A stretch of DNA of 64,000 bases. Source: Acetomicrobium sp. S15 = DSM 107314 (GTDB lineage Bacteria > Synergistota > Synergistia > Synergistales > Thermosynergistaceae). Positions 35,745-44,110 of this stretch are shown piece by piece. Below the pieces are notes generated by a model, which was not told the DNA's origin, did no database searches, and worked only from the letters and a program-made list of their open reading frames with translations. The number at the start of each line of letters is the position of its first letter. Position 1 is the first letter of the stretch. Location of the stretch: contig NZ_JADEVE010000215.1 of the NCBI RefSeq assembly GCF_016125955.1, positions 1-64,000 of the forward strand. The letters are read 5' to 3'. The translations under genes and the position numbers were made by a program.

Positions 35745-36812
35745 CTATCCTTCTGGCAGGCTTTCCGGGAAATAATTGCCCTCACAGGGGTTAGAGTGTG
35801 TAATCCACAGCGTGCGCTCCGTCATGTCTATGATCAGAGAGTAAACAGACGAAAGCCTCTTTCCTTCCGGGTCGCGAGGATCTTCATGGCGGCATATCGA
35901 GTCAGGCGCATTGGTATGATCTCGTAAGAATGTGCTCATCGTTTCTATATCGATACGACCGCTGTGCTCTCGGATGAGTCGCTTTATGCGCCCCAACCTG
36001 TGAAACGTATCAGGCAGAATAACCTTGCCATGATCGTGCACTCTCACCAATCGCAAAGAGGTGAAGTGATTAGTATGAGCGATATACCCTTCATCGGCAT
36101 AGAGCACGTCGAAGTCCTCAGGGGCGAATTCTATATCGATTATCTCCCCATCTGCAGTGCCCACCAAGAAGTTGGCCGAACTGGCCCGCTTCGCTTGTGC
36201 CACGGCTTCCACCGCGTCGCCAAGGGTGGGCGCGTTTAAGACTTTTCTTAGGATGACGAATATGGGCACGCCCACTCTCCTCTTTCCGGTGGATAAGGCA
36301 TTATGGCACACACCCAAACCGGCTGAGTTTAAGCCCTTACCGCTGACCATGCCGGCTTCGGCCAAAACTAAAAGCGAAGGAGCAGGAGGCTGAGCTATCT
36401 CAAGTAGAACGAGCGCATCTCTTTGAGGGGCGATCCAGTCCCAATTTTGGGCCACGTAAGCCTTGTTGTCCTTGGTAAGTCGTGGCGTTACGCCTAAACT
36501 TGTGCAGCCATCAGCATCCAAAGCAATCTCGCTGCGCGCATTCAATGTGAGGATATCTTTAAAATCGGCTCCCGACCCAGCTGCTATACCTTTCATCTCT
36601 AATAGGACTTCAGGTGCGTACTCTTCAATGTCGGGCAAAAAGACCTCGGAGAGTTTGCGCGCCTCGTTCCATCCCATCCCGGAAAACGCCTCAAACATAC
36701 GGCTGTAGTTTCGAATGCCGATTTCGATCTTATCTTTAGCTGCTGCTCCGTATTTCTCTCCTCGCTCGAAGGCTCCTCCCGATATAACGATGCGCTCATA
36801 CCCTTTCGCCAT
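35745..36812 (-). CDS. C45 family N-terminal-nucleophile hydrolase (acyl-CoA:6-APA acyltransferase-like)
   Basis: A 355-residue protein related to fungal isopenicillin N acyltransferase. The self-cleavage site is G102-C103 in DADGCTSLGV, the same numbering as in Penicillium; C103 would be the nucleophile of the mature beta chain. AQNWDW and GVCHNALST are further family features. In bacteria such enzymes probably hydrolyse amides of acyl chains and amino acids or peptides; the natural substrate is unknown. It is a single gene read against its neighbours, with GGAGGGAGGAG before its ATG (36812). No signal peptide is evident, so it is likely cytoplasmic. Confidence 0.85.
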   Translation of the reverse strand: MAKGYERIVISGGAFERGEKYGAAAKDKIEIGIRNYSRMFEAFSGMGWNEARKLSEVFLPDIEEYAPEVLLEMKGIAAGSGADFKDILTLNARSEIALDADGCTSLGVTPRLTKDNKAYVAQNWDWIAPQRDALVLLEIAQPPAPSLLVLAEAGMVSGKGLNSAGLGVCHNALSTGKRRVGVPIFVILRKVLNAPTLGDAVEAVAQAKRASSANFLVGTADGEIIDIEFAPEDFDVLYADEGYIAHTNHFTSLRLVRVHDHGKVILPDTFHRLGRIKRLIREHSGRIDIETMSTFLRDHTNAPDSICRHEDPRDPEGKRLSSVYSLIIDMTERTLWITHSNPCEGNYFPESLPEG

Positions 36813-36942
36813 CTGGTCTCCTCCCTTTCCATCTTTACGTTAAAAGCCGAAAGCACAAAAACGATCCTTGCGCGTTTCGTATTTGCCTTGTAAGGGTTAA
36901 TATACTACAAATGGGAGCTTAAACGATTAGGAGGAAGGCGAG

Positions 36943-36951
36943 ATGCACTAA
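36943..36951 (+). other. Two-codon open frame behind a perfect Shine-Dalgarno
   Basis: AGGAGG at 36929-36934 is followed at good distance by ATG CAC TAA. It lies in the leader between the divergent C45 gene and the C_GCAxxG_C_C gene. It could be a minimal leader ORF (start-stop type control) or the trace of a deleted gene. Confidence 0.25.
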
Positions 36952-37036
36952 CAGAATTAAAGACATGGCTTGAGTGTGGCTTGGCAAGTGTTCAAAATTA
37001 GTATTGAGCCATCGAAGAATCCAAAGGAGGAGAGCA

Positions 37037-37546
37037 ATGAACCTTAGTGAGTTGATTGACAAAATGCAGGAGCTGGCGTATCAGTACGAAAGGCAATATG
37101 GAGGTTGCAGTCAGTGCGTCGTTGGTGCTTATAAGACTGTTTTGGGGACAATAAGCAACGACGTCTTTAAGGCTGCGACTGGCTTGGCGGGCGGAATTGG
37201 TTTAACCGGAAGCGCCTGTGGCGCTTTGACCGGTGGCGTGATGGTCATAAGCACATTTATTGGTCGGGACTTCGACAACTTTGCCGATCCCGGCGGAGAG
37301 AGACGTAAGACGTTTAGATTAGTGGCTAAGCTTGTAGATCGCTTCAAAGGTGAATACGGAAGTACAATCTGCCGCGATATACAAACGAAATTAATGGGCA
37401 GACCGTTTGATCTCCGAGATAAAGAGGATTATAAAGAATTCCTCGCAGCCGGTGGTCATGAAGATAAGTGCCCCTCGGTTTGTGCCAATACAGTCAAGTG
37501 GGTTGCTGAGATATTGGCAGACGAAGGCTTGCTGAAGGGAGATTGA
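37037..37546 (+). CDS. C_GCAxxG_C_C family protein (putative redox protein)
   Basis: A 169-residue protein from ATG 37037 (AAAGGAGGAG just upstream; the open frame starts at 36974). Conserved cysteines are C24 and C27 (GGCSQC), C61 (GSACGALTGG), C112 (STICRDIQ), C145 and C149 (DKCPSVC), the defining pattern of this family. Members are common in anaerobes and are thought to be redox active or metal binding, but no function is established. A short-chain dehydrogenase gene begins 5 bases after its stop, so the two are co-transcribed. Confidence 0.85.
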   Translation: MNLSELIDKMQELAYQYERQYGGCSQCVVGAYKTVLGTISNDVFKAATGLAGGIGLTGSACGALTGGVMVISTFIGRDFDNFADPGGERRKTFRLVAKLVDRFKGEYGSTICRDIQTKLMGRPFDLRDKEDYKEFLAAGGHEDKCPSVCANTVKWVAEILADEGLLKGD

Positions 37547-37551
37547 GCCAG

Positions 37552-38298
37552 ATGCGGTTAGAAGGCAAAGTTGCAATCGTTACAGGGGCTGCCGGTGGCT
37601 TCGGTAGCGAAATCGGACGTGTCTTTGCGCGTGAGGGCGCATCTTTAGTGCTCGCAGACGTAAACTATCATAAAGCTTCAAATCTTGCTGATGAGTTAAA
37701 GGCGCAAGGCGTAAAGGCTGTGGCTGTATCGGTTGACGTTGGAGACGAAAAGCAGGTTTACTCTATGGTCGATAAGGCCATAAGCGAACTCGGGCAGGTT
37801 GACATTTTGGTAAACAACGCTGGAACGGGGCGCGGCGCCAGGATTCAAGACATCACTTTAGATGATTGGAATCAATTGCTAAGGCTTAACTTAACAGGGA
37901 CATTTCTTTGTTGTAAAGCCGTGATAGACCACATGATCGCTCGAGAGTATGGAAAGATCGTCAATATGTCGTCCATCTGCGGTCAAACCGCAAGGCCGGT
38001 AGGTGTTGACTATTCGGCGTCGAAGAGTGGCATAATCGGCATTACGAGGACCCTCGCCCTTCAGGTAGCGCCATATGGAATCAACGTGAATGCCATAGCT
38101 CCAGGACCCATCGCCACTCCAATATTTGAACGCAATTGGCCCAAAGAGACGGTAGAAAAATTAAAATCGACAATTCCCTTCAAGCGCGAGGGGAACCCGC
38201 GCGATATTGCCAACGCGGCATTGTTTTTGTCGTCAGATGAGGCCGGATGGATCACGGGCGAAGTTATAGCAGTTAACGGCGGAGCCTTCATCGGTTAA
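37552..38298 (+). CDS. Short-chain dehydrogenase/reductase (FabG-like)
   Basis: A 248-residue classical SDR. Cofactor motif TGAAGGFGSEIG, NNAG near residue 84, catalytic Ser in MSSICG and YSASK, and the C-terminal ITGEVIAVNGGAFIG. The residues after the second strand (ADVNYHKAS) suggest NAD(H) use. I start at ATG 37552; TTG 37543 would overlap the upstream stop and sits too close to AAGGGAG. The substrate is unknown; it need not be FabG of fatty acid synthesis, as no fab genes are near. Confidence 0.87.
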   Translation: MRLEGKVAIVTGAAGGFGSEIGRVFAREGASLVLADVNYHKASNLADELKAQGVKAVAVSVDVGDEKQVYSMVDKAISELGQVDILVNNAGTGRGARIQDITLDDWNQLLRLNLTGTFLCCKAVIDHMIAREYGKIVNMSSICGQTARPVGVDYSASKSGIIGITRTLALQVAPYGINVNAIAPGPIATPIFERNWPKETVEKLKSTIPFKREGNPRDIANAALFLSSDEAGWITGEVIAVNGGAFIG

Positions 38299-38429
38299 GA
38301 GTTATGATATCTGAAAGTGGTTGTTTTGGTGCGTTTGGTGGCGTGTCTGACGCGGTGTCTAACTAGACGCGGTCTTTTTAAGAAACGTCACGATTTCGTG
38401 TATTAGCGAGGCAGAAGAATTTTGCGGCG

Positions 38430-38467
38430 GGTGGGAGGGCCGATTTCTTCTTCTCTCCCACCTTTTT
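38430..38467 (+). terminator. Rho-independent terminator after the SDR gene
   Basis: GGTGGGAG (38430-38437) pairs with CTCCCACC (38455-38462), then TTTTT. A weaker hairpin with a T-run (38355-38379) lies upstream. The rest of the 38299-38607 gap holds the promoter and operator listed next. Confidence 0.8.
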
Positions 38468-38517
38468 ATCTCAATTTACATGCTTCAGATTCCTCAAAAA
38501 GTCAACAATAGTCAAAC

Positions 38518-38546
38518 TTGACAATACCTCCCTGAACTCATATAGT
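38518..38546 (+). promoter_or_regulatory. Near-consensus sigma-70 promoter for the TRAP/aldolase operon
   Basis: TTGACA (38518-38523), a 17-base spacer and TATAGT (38541-38546). Transcription should start near 38553, just before a palindromic operator and about 55 bases ahead of the dctQ start codon. Confidence 0.85.
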
Positions 38547-38557
38547 ATAGTTATCAC

Positions 38558-38570
38558 ATGGTCAGACCAT
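38558..38570. promoter_or_regulatory. FadR-type GntR operator palindrome
   Basis: ATGGTCAGACCAT is a perfect 13-base palindrome around a central A and fits the FadR-subfamily consensus TNGTNNNACNA. It lies about 5-17 bases after the predicted transcription start, where a bound repressor would block initiation. The GntR/FCD regulator at 42348 is the obvious partner. Confidence 0.75.
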
Positions 38571-38607
38571 CCAGCCAAAACAACTCGAACATATGCGAGG
38601 TGCGCCG

Positions 38608-39087
38608 ATGAAGGTGTTTGAGAAAATCCTCAATTGCATGTGTGTGATTCTATTTATAGAAATGGCTATAGTCACGTTTGCGCAAGTAGTGAGTAGATAT
38701 GTTTTTGGTATAAGCTTTTTCTGGGCAGAAGAGCTTGCAAGATTCTCAATGGTGTGGATAGCCTTTTTGGGTGCTGCTATCGCAATAGCTCACAATTCTC
38801 ATACCAATATAAACTTCTTTGTTAACTTGTTGCCAAAAACAATTAAAAAGTACGTAGAAATTGCACAAGATCTTGTGTGCTTGTTTTTTATAGTATGTGT
38901 GATATTTTATAGCTGGCCTATCGTAAATATCACAATGAAAAACCTGAGTACTGGCTTAAGGATTCCAATGGGCTTAGTATACATATCTTTGCCGGTATCT
39001 GGTTTTATAATGATCTTATACTTGTTAATTAGATTGTATTTTAAAGTGAATTGCAAAGAAGCAAATGCAGGTGGTGAACAATTGTGA
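38608..39087 (+). CDS. dctQ: TRAP transporter small permease (DctQ)
   Basis: A 159-residue protein with four hydrophobic segments and the DctQ features RYVFGISFFWAEELARF and IPMGLVYISLPVSG. ATG 38608 is chosen for the GAGGTG at 38597; ATG 38593 is in frame but lacks a ribosome site. With DctM it forms the membrane part of a tripartite carboxylate importer. It overlaps dctM by 4 bases. Base composition here is clearly more AT-rich than in most of the window, a possible sign of transfer. Confidence 0.88.
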   Translation: MKVFEKILNCMCVILFIEMAIVTFAQVVSRYVFGISFFWAEELARFSMVWIAFLGAAIAIAHNSHTNINFFVNLLPKTIKKYVEIAQDLVCLFFIVCVIFYSWPIVNITMKNLSTGLRIPMGLVYISLPVSGFIMILYLLIRLYFKVNCKEANAGGEQL

Positions 39088-40364
39088 TATTAGCTCTGTT
39101 TACCACTTTAGTTGTAGCTTTAGTTATAGGTATTCCTATAGGATTTGCGATAGGTATAAGCTCAATGATATTTCTTCTAATTAGCGGATTTCCTCCGTTG
39201 ACGATAATATCTCAGCGTATGGTCGAAGGGGTTAATTCATTTCCCCTTATGGCTCTACCTTTGTTTATTTTGTCAGGGGAAATTATGGCATATGGAGCTA
39301 CACCTAGACTAATGAAGCTTGCCAATATGATTTTGGGACGTGTGCCTGGTGGGCTGGGAGCGGCTGCAGCAGGTGGTTGTGCGTTTTTTGGGGCTATCTC
39401 TGGTTCTGGAGTGGCTACTACTGCGGCTATAGGAAGCATAATGGGACCAGAGATGGTTAAAAATGGATACCACAAAAGTTTTACCGCTTCTTTGTTGGCC
39501 GGGGCAGGTGCATTGGGTATAGTCATCCCTCCAAGTATTTCGATGGTCGTATATGGAACAGCGTGTACCGTGTCTATAGGAGACTTGTTCTTAGCCGGAA
39601 TTATACCAGGCTTGTTAACAGTTGGCTTTCTTATCGGTTTGGATGTTGTTTTAGGAATTAAAAGAGGTTACAGGAATATTGGTGGAAATAATCTTACCCT
39701 AGGTGAGCATTTTGTGGTTTTTGTGGATGCACTTTTGCCACTCTTTATGCCCATTATTATATTAGGTGGAGTATTATCAGGTATATTTACTCCAACAGAA
39801 GCAGCTGCTATAGCTGTGTTTTATGCGTTTTTTCTTGCAGCTTTTATTTATAGAGAGTTAAAACTGAGTGATATATATGCAATATGTGCAAAAAGTGCGG
39901 AAATGAGTGCAATAATATTGTTCATTATGGCAACAGCTGCTCCGTTTGGTTGGATAATGGCAACACAAAATGTGCCTGAGGTTTTTGCTAAAGCTTTATT
40001 GTCATTATCAAGTAACCCAGTAGTGATATATTTATTAATAATGATATTATTACTATTTTTAGGTACATTTATGGAAACTAATTCTACAATAATATTAACA
40101 GCTCCTATTTTGTTACCAGTAGTTACAAATTTAGGTTTCAGCCCCATCCATTTTGGTATTGCGATGATCTTAAACTTGGCTATTGGTGGAGCAACACCAC
40201 CTTTGGCTGTTTGTCTGTTTACATCGTGCAAAATCCTTGACATATCAGTAGAAGATACGTTTCCTGATATTATATATGTAGTTGTTACGATGTCTATCGC
40301 TCTTTTGATAGTGGTTTTGATACCCCAAGTTTCTTTATTTTTAGTTAATGCATTGGGTAAATGA
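39084..40364 (+). CDS. dctM: TRAP transporter large permease (DctM)
   Basis: A 426-residue, roughly 12-helix permease. Family motifs include SFPLMALPLFILSGEIM, AISGSGVATTAAIGSIMGP and GIVIPPSISMVVYG, and the second-half LGTFMETNSTIILTAPI. GTG 39084 overlaps the dctQ end, giving coupled translation. Parts of the gene are extremely AT-rich (the 60 bases from 40021 hold only 10 G+C). The aldolase gene follows at once and the matching binding protein comes after it. Confidence 0.9.
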   Translation: MILALFTTLVVALVIGIPIGFAIGISSMIFLLISGFPPLTIISQRMVEGVNSFPLMALPLFILSGEIMAYGATPRLMKLANMILGRVPGGLGAAAAGGCAFFGAISGSGVATTAAIGSIMGPEMVKNGYHKSFTASLLAGAGALGIVIPPSISMVVYGTACTVSIGDLFLAGIIPGLLTVGFLIGLDVVLGIKRGYRNIGGNNLTLGEHFVVFVDALLPLFMPIIILGGVLSGIFTPTEAAAIAVFYAFFLAAFIYRELKLSDIYAICAKSAEMSAIILFIMATAAPFGWIMATQNVPEVFAKALLSLSSNPVVIYLLIMILLLFLGTFMETNSTIILTAPILLPVVTNLGFSPIHFGIAMILNLAIGGATPPLAVCLFTSCKILDISVEDTFPDIIYVVVTMSIALLIVVLIPQVSLFLVNALGK

Positions 40365-40377
40365 GGAGGAAGGTGCG

Positions 40378-41133
40378 ATGATTTCATTTAAAGAGTTGGC
40401 ACACAGTAATCATAGGTTTTTAGGGATGTTTATTCAATCCACTTCCAGTGAATTTGTGGAAATTGTGGGCTATACGGGTTTTGACTTTATCATCATAGAT
40501 ATGGAGCACAGCCCAATAGATTATTCTACGAGCAGAGTTTTAGCCCAAGCTGCAGATGCTGCTGGGATTGTTAGCACAATAAGGGTGGCCGAAAAATCGC
40601 CGGTGTCCGTCTGTAAGGCACTGGATACCGGCGTTTCGGGTGTTGTAGTTCCTGGTATATCTTCTGTGTCTGATGCGGAGGCTGCTATAGGATATGCAAG
40701 GTACGCTCCTCTTGGGGTGAGGGGAGCCTGTCCCTGCGTGAGAGCCAATAGATATGGAATAGGAGGAGAAGTGTTTTATAAAAAAGCAAATGAAACTACC
40801 AGTGTTATTCTCTTGCTTGAGGGAAAATCAGCAATTGAATCATTTGATGCAATATCAAATATAAAAGGCTTAGATGCCATTTTGTTGGGTCCCGTGGATC
40901 TATCTCATTCCCTTGGTTTTCCTGGTCAAATTCATCACCATGCAGTTACTAATGCATTAATTGATATGATAAACAAAGGTAAGGAACGAAACGTGTGTAT
41001 TGGAGTATTTTGTACCGAACTACAAGAAGCAAAGAGATGGTTTGAAGTTGGTGTCAATTATGTGGTATACAGCGTCGATACAATGCTATTTGCCGAAACT
41101 TGTTCAAAGCTTAAGGCAAGCTTAATGAACTAA
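40378..41133 (+). CDS. HpcH/HpaI family class II aldolase
   Basis: A 251-residue metal-dependent aldolase of the HpcH/HpaI-citrate lyase beta family from ATG 40378 (GAGGAGGAAGG upstream). FDFIIIDMEHSP is the N-terminal family motif; ARYAPLGVRGACP carries the catalytic arginine-loop; ILLLEGKSAIES holds the metal-binding glutamate (family norm is E-x-x-x-A) and ILLGPVDLSHSLG the aspartate. Such enzymes cleave 2-keto-3-deoxy acids or 4-hydroxy-2-oxo acids to pyruvate and an aldehyde. Placed between the permease and binding-protein genes, it likely cleaves the imported compound or its derivative. Confidence 0.87.
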   Translation: MISFKELAHSNHRFLGMFIQSTSSEFVEIVGYTGFDFIIIDMEHSPIDYSTSRVLAQAADAAGIVSTIRVAEKSPVSVCKALDTGVSGVVVPGISSVSDAEAAIGYARYAPLGVRGACPCVRANRYGIGGEVFYKKANETTSVILLLEGKSAIESFDAISNIKGLDAILLGPVDLSHSLGFPGQIHHHAVTNALIDMINKGKERNVCIGVFCTELQEAKRWFEVGVNYVVYSVDTMLFAETCSKLKASLMN

Positions 41134-41220
41134 AAGTTGATTATTTAATAACTTCAAATATTGGTTACAAGCTTGATATTAGTGTTAATAAAAATTGCTT
41201 TGCATTATAAAAAGAGGTGA

Positions 41221-41259
41221 GTGTTAAAAGTGGATACTTGTAGCATAATAAGTTTTTAA
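41221..41259 (+). other. Possible 12-codon leader ORF ahead of dctP
   Basis: AAGAGGTGA (41212-41220) is followed by GTG 41221 and an open frame of 12 codons ending TAA 41257-41259. The 41134-41299 gap is otherwise AT-rich with no clear promoter or terminator. The frame may be a short leader or chance. Confidence 0.2.
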
Positions 41260-41299
41260 GATTGCGTAACAGATCATTAAAATAAAAGGAGGATTTGTA

Positions 41300-42298
41300 A
41301 TGATTAGCAAATGGAAGCGTCTGGTAGTTTTAGTGATGATATTAGTTGTACCTATGGTTTCTAGTGCTGCCTATGGTGCTAATAAAAATTTTGTGCTTAA
41401 GGTGGCTCATATATTTGCACCTACACACCCTGCGCAAAAAGGATTGGAGTTATTTAAGAAGTTAGTTGAAGAAAGAACATCTGGCGCAGTAAGAGTGGAT
41501 ACATATCACAGCGGTGTTCTGGGGGGCGATACAGAAGAACTCCAGCAGGTAATGGCGGGCACTCTTGATGCAGCAGTTATTATGGGTATATCTATCTGGA
41601 CCGGCATGAACCCCAAGGCTGCGGTTGAAGAGCTTCCCTTCTTGTTTAGAGACTATGAAATGGCACACAAGGCATTAGACGGAGCTTTTGGAGAGAAACT
41701 TGCTTCTGACGTTTTAGAACCAGTTGGCGTAAAAGTGCTTTCTTATTGGGAAAACGGGTTTAGACATTTTACCAATAATGTAAGACCTATTGTGGTTCCA
41801 TACGATATGAAAGGCATAAAGTTCAGAAGCGCAGAGTCTCCAATAAGGATTGAAATGTTTAAGACGTTAGGGGCAAGTGCAATACCTATTGCGTTTCCTG
41901 AGCTTTTTACCGCACTTCAACAAGGTGTAGTTGACGGGCAAGAAAACCCGCTTGCTGTCATAGAATCATCTCGTTTCTATGAAGTTCAAAAATATCTCTC
42001 TTTATCTGGCCATATATACAATGCAGGTGTGTTTATTATTAACCCTAAAATGTGGGAACGTTATCCTGGTGACGTGAAAAAAATTATACAAGCTGCTGCT
42101 CATGAAGCGAGAGATTATGAGCGTAAGTTAAATGGCGAGTCTGATACTATGCTTGTTGAGAAGCTTAAAGGGCTTGGTATGCAAATAAACGAAGTTGACA
42201 AGGAAGCCTTTACCGCTGCCGTACAGCCGGTGTGGCAGGGTTTCGTGCAAAAGAATGGTTCAGAACTTGTAGATCTCGCTACTGCCGCGGGCAAGTAA
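41300..42298 (+). CDS. dctP: TRAP transporter solute-binding protein (DctP)
   Basis: A 332-residue periplasmic protein with a signal peptide (about residues 1-27, cleavage near SSAAYGA). The ligand-carboxylate arginine lies in IKFRSAESPI, and the PELFTALQQGVVDGQENPL motif is diagnostic of DctP. AAAAGGAGGA precedes ATG 41300. It probably serves the DctQM pair at 38608-40364, with the aldolase inserted between, an unusual order. A paralogue with its own QM pair is at 45390. Ligand unknown; DctP proteins bind C4-dicarboxylates, 2-oxoacids or sugar acids. Confidence 0.9.
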   Translation: MISKWKRLVVLVMILVVPMVSSAAYGANKNFVLKVAHIFAPTHPAQKGLELFKKLVEERTSGAVRVDTYHSGVLGGDTEELQQVMAGTLDAAVIMGISIWTGMNPKAAVEELPFLFRDYEMAHKALDGAFGEKLASDVLEPVGVKVLSYWENGFRHFTNNVRPIVVPYDMKGIKFRSAESPIRIEMFKTLGASAIPIAFPELFTALQQGVVDGQENPLAVIESSRFYEVQKYLSLSGHIYNAGVFIINPKMWERYPGDVKKIIQAAAHEARDYERKLNGESDTMLVEKLKGLGMQINEVDKEAFTAAVQPVWQGFVQKNGSELVDLATAAGK

Positions 42299-42347
42299 CC
42301 AAGCTGATATAGCTCAATACGATTCAAATAAGGAGTTAGATCGTTTT

Positions 42348-43070
42348 ATGACATTTTCAAAGATTCAAAAGAGCACGATTTCGCAAATCATCGTAGAGCA
42401 GATCCAGGAGAAGCTTCTCAAAGGGGAGTTGGAAGCAGGGCAGAAACTCCCTCCAGAGAGGCAGCTGGCCGAAATGCTGGGGGTGAGCAGATCTTCGCTG
42501 CGTGAGGCCATGCGCGCCCTGCAATATATGGGCATATTGGAAATAAGGCAAGATGGCGCTCACCTGTGCGAAAACCTATCGCTCCTCTCCGATCACTTCA
42601 AGCTGGCCTATTTGCTCAAGCAGTTTTCCGTGATGGAACTGATCGAGGCCAGAAAACTCGTAGAAGCAGAGATAGTACGCCTGGCTGCGGAAAGGGCTAC
42701 GGCAGAAGATAGAGAGACGATAACCGAAGCCTTTGAGGAGACGTTGCGTCATCAAGAAGCCGGAGAAGAAAGGGATTTTCTCATGGCAGATTTCGCCTTC
42801 CACCGCGCCATAGCCGAAGCCGCCCAAAATTCTGTGCTCGTAGAAATGTTAAACGCCATACGCGACCTCCTCTTGGAGGTCAACTTGGATGTCATAAAAC
42901 GCCCGAACCAAGTACAGGTGGCCACCGCATTTCATGAAAAGATAATGAAGGCGATCCTCTCCGGAAACGCGCGCGAAGCGAGCGATGCCATGTTAGACCA
43001 CCTGACCAATGTGGAAGAGGCCATAGCAGAGGTTTACAAGGCCGAATTATCGGAAGACATAAGGGTGTGA
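42348..43070 (+). CDS. GntR family regulator, FadR subfamily (FCD domain)
   Basis: A 240-residue regulator. The winged helix-turn-helix covers residues 1-75, with LPPERQLAEMLGVSRSSLREAMRALQ as the typical recognition region written in part: LPPERQLAEMLGVSRSSLRE. The FCD ligand domain follows, with metal-ligand histidines in DFAFHRAIAEA and TAFHEKIM. FadR-type proteins commonly sense organic acids and bind TNGTNNNACNA; one perfect match is the operator at 38558. It is encoded amid the genes it likely controls. Confidence 0.92.
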   Translation: MTFSKIQKSTISQIIVEQIQEKLLKGELEAGQKLPPERQLAEMLGVSRSSLREAMRALQYMGILEIRQDGAHLCENLSLLSDHFKLAYLLKQFSVMELIEARKLVEAEIVRLAAERATAEDRETITEAFEETLRHQEAGEERDFLMADFAFHRAIAEAAQNSVLVEMLNAIRDLLLEVNLDVIKRPNQVQVATAFHEKIMKAILSGNAREASDAMLDHLTNVEEAIAEVYKAELSEDIRV

Positions 43071-43094
43071 ACCCCTTAGAAGGAGGGATAGTAT

Positions 43095-44084
43095 TTGTCT
43101 AATTACAAGGTGCTGATGACGGACACGATATTTCCGGATATGGAGATAGAACGTGCGGAGCTTGCGACTATAGGAGCCGAGTTGACCCTGGCAAGTGGAT
43201 CGGATCCGAAGACGTTGGCGCGTGAAGGCAAGGATTGCGATGCCATGATCGTCGTTTATGCCCCAATAACTGCCGAGGTTGTAAATAGCCTCACCAAGTG
43301 CAAGGTGATGGTGCGTACCGGTATAGGGTTTAATAACATAGATCTCGAGGCGGCAAGCCGCAAAGGAATTATGGTAGCCAATGTTCCAGATTATTGCCAA
43401 GACGAAGTGGCGGACCATGCTATGGCCCTCTTTTTGAGCGGTGTGCGCAAGGTTGCCTTTCTCAACAATCGTGTAAAAAGCGGTTCTTGGGACGTGAACG
43501 AGGCTAAACCGATACCGCGACTTCGGGGTAAGCTTTTTGGCCTTTTCGGTTTGGGCAGCATCGGTCAGCGCGTGGCAGAGAGGGCCAAAGCTTTCGGCAT
43601 GGACGTTTGTTCCTATGACCCATATATGCCCCAGGAAGTTTTTGACAAATTGGGCGTGAAGAGATTCCATGATTTTGACGAATTTCTTGCGTCTGTCGAT
43701 TTTCTCTCCATTCACGCTCCGCTTACCGAGGAGACGAAACACATAATAAACTTACAGAACCTGAAAAAGATGAAGCGCACAGCATTTATCGTGAACACTT
43801 CCCGCGGTCCGCTGGTGAGCGAAGGCGACGTGTATATAGCATTAAAGGAAGGCATAATTGCCGGCGCAGGGCTCGATGTGCTCGAGAACGAACCGCCCGC
43901 TTACCCTTTCCCTTTGGCAGAGCTGGACAACATAATATTAACGCCTCATGCCGCGTTTTACTCCGAGGAAAGCGAGCCGGAACTCAGAAGAAAAGCGGCA
44001 CAGGAGGTGGTGCGCACCTTAAAAGATGGTAGGCCCAAGTACTGGGTCAATAAAAAAATGATGGAAGATTTAGGCACAGCGTAG
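43095..44084 (+). CDS. D-isomer-specific 2-hydroxyacid dehydrogenase
   Basis: A 329-residue NAD-linked enzyme from TTG 43095 (AAGGAGGG at 43079-43086). RTGIGFNNIDLEAA, the Rossmann GLFGLGSIGQRVA, the arginine in NTSRGPLVSEG, the glutamate in LDVLENEPP and LTPHAAFYSEES are present; the last resembles C-terminal-binding-protein-like members. It converts a 2-hydroxyacid to a 2-oxoacid or back. Together with the aldolase and the DRE-TIM enzyme it could handle the acid imported by one of the two TRAP systems. Confidence 0.87.
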   Translation: MSNYKVLMTDTIFPDMEIERAELATIGAELTLASGSDPKTLAREGKDCDAMIVVYAPITAEVVNSLTKCKVMVRTGIGFNNIDLEAASRKGIMVANVPDYCQDEVADHAMALFLSGVRKVAFLNNRVKSGSWDVNEAKPIPRLRGKLFGLFGLGSIGQRVAERAKAFGMDVCSYDPYMPQEVFDKLGVKRFHDFDEFLASVDFLSIHAPLTEETKHIINLQNLKKMKRTAFIVNTSRGPLVSEGDVYIALKEGIIAGAGLDVLENEPPAYPFPLAELDNIILTPHAAFYSEESEPELRRKAAQEVVRTLKDGRPKYWVNKKMMEDLGTA

Positions 44085-44110
44085 AACAAACCAATAAAGG
44101 AGGAGTTAAG

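Noticed and set aside
38341-38381. GC-rich short repeats and a T-run as the main terminator of the SDR gene
   Set aside because: The stem is only about 6 bp with a G:T pair; the hairpin at 38430-38467 is much better.
43047-43742. Minus-strand open frame of 231 codons opposite the 2-hydroxyacid dehydrogenase
   Set aside because: The + strand frame carries complete dehydrogenase motifs and a good ribosome site; the antisense frame resembles no protein.
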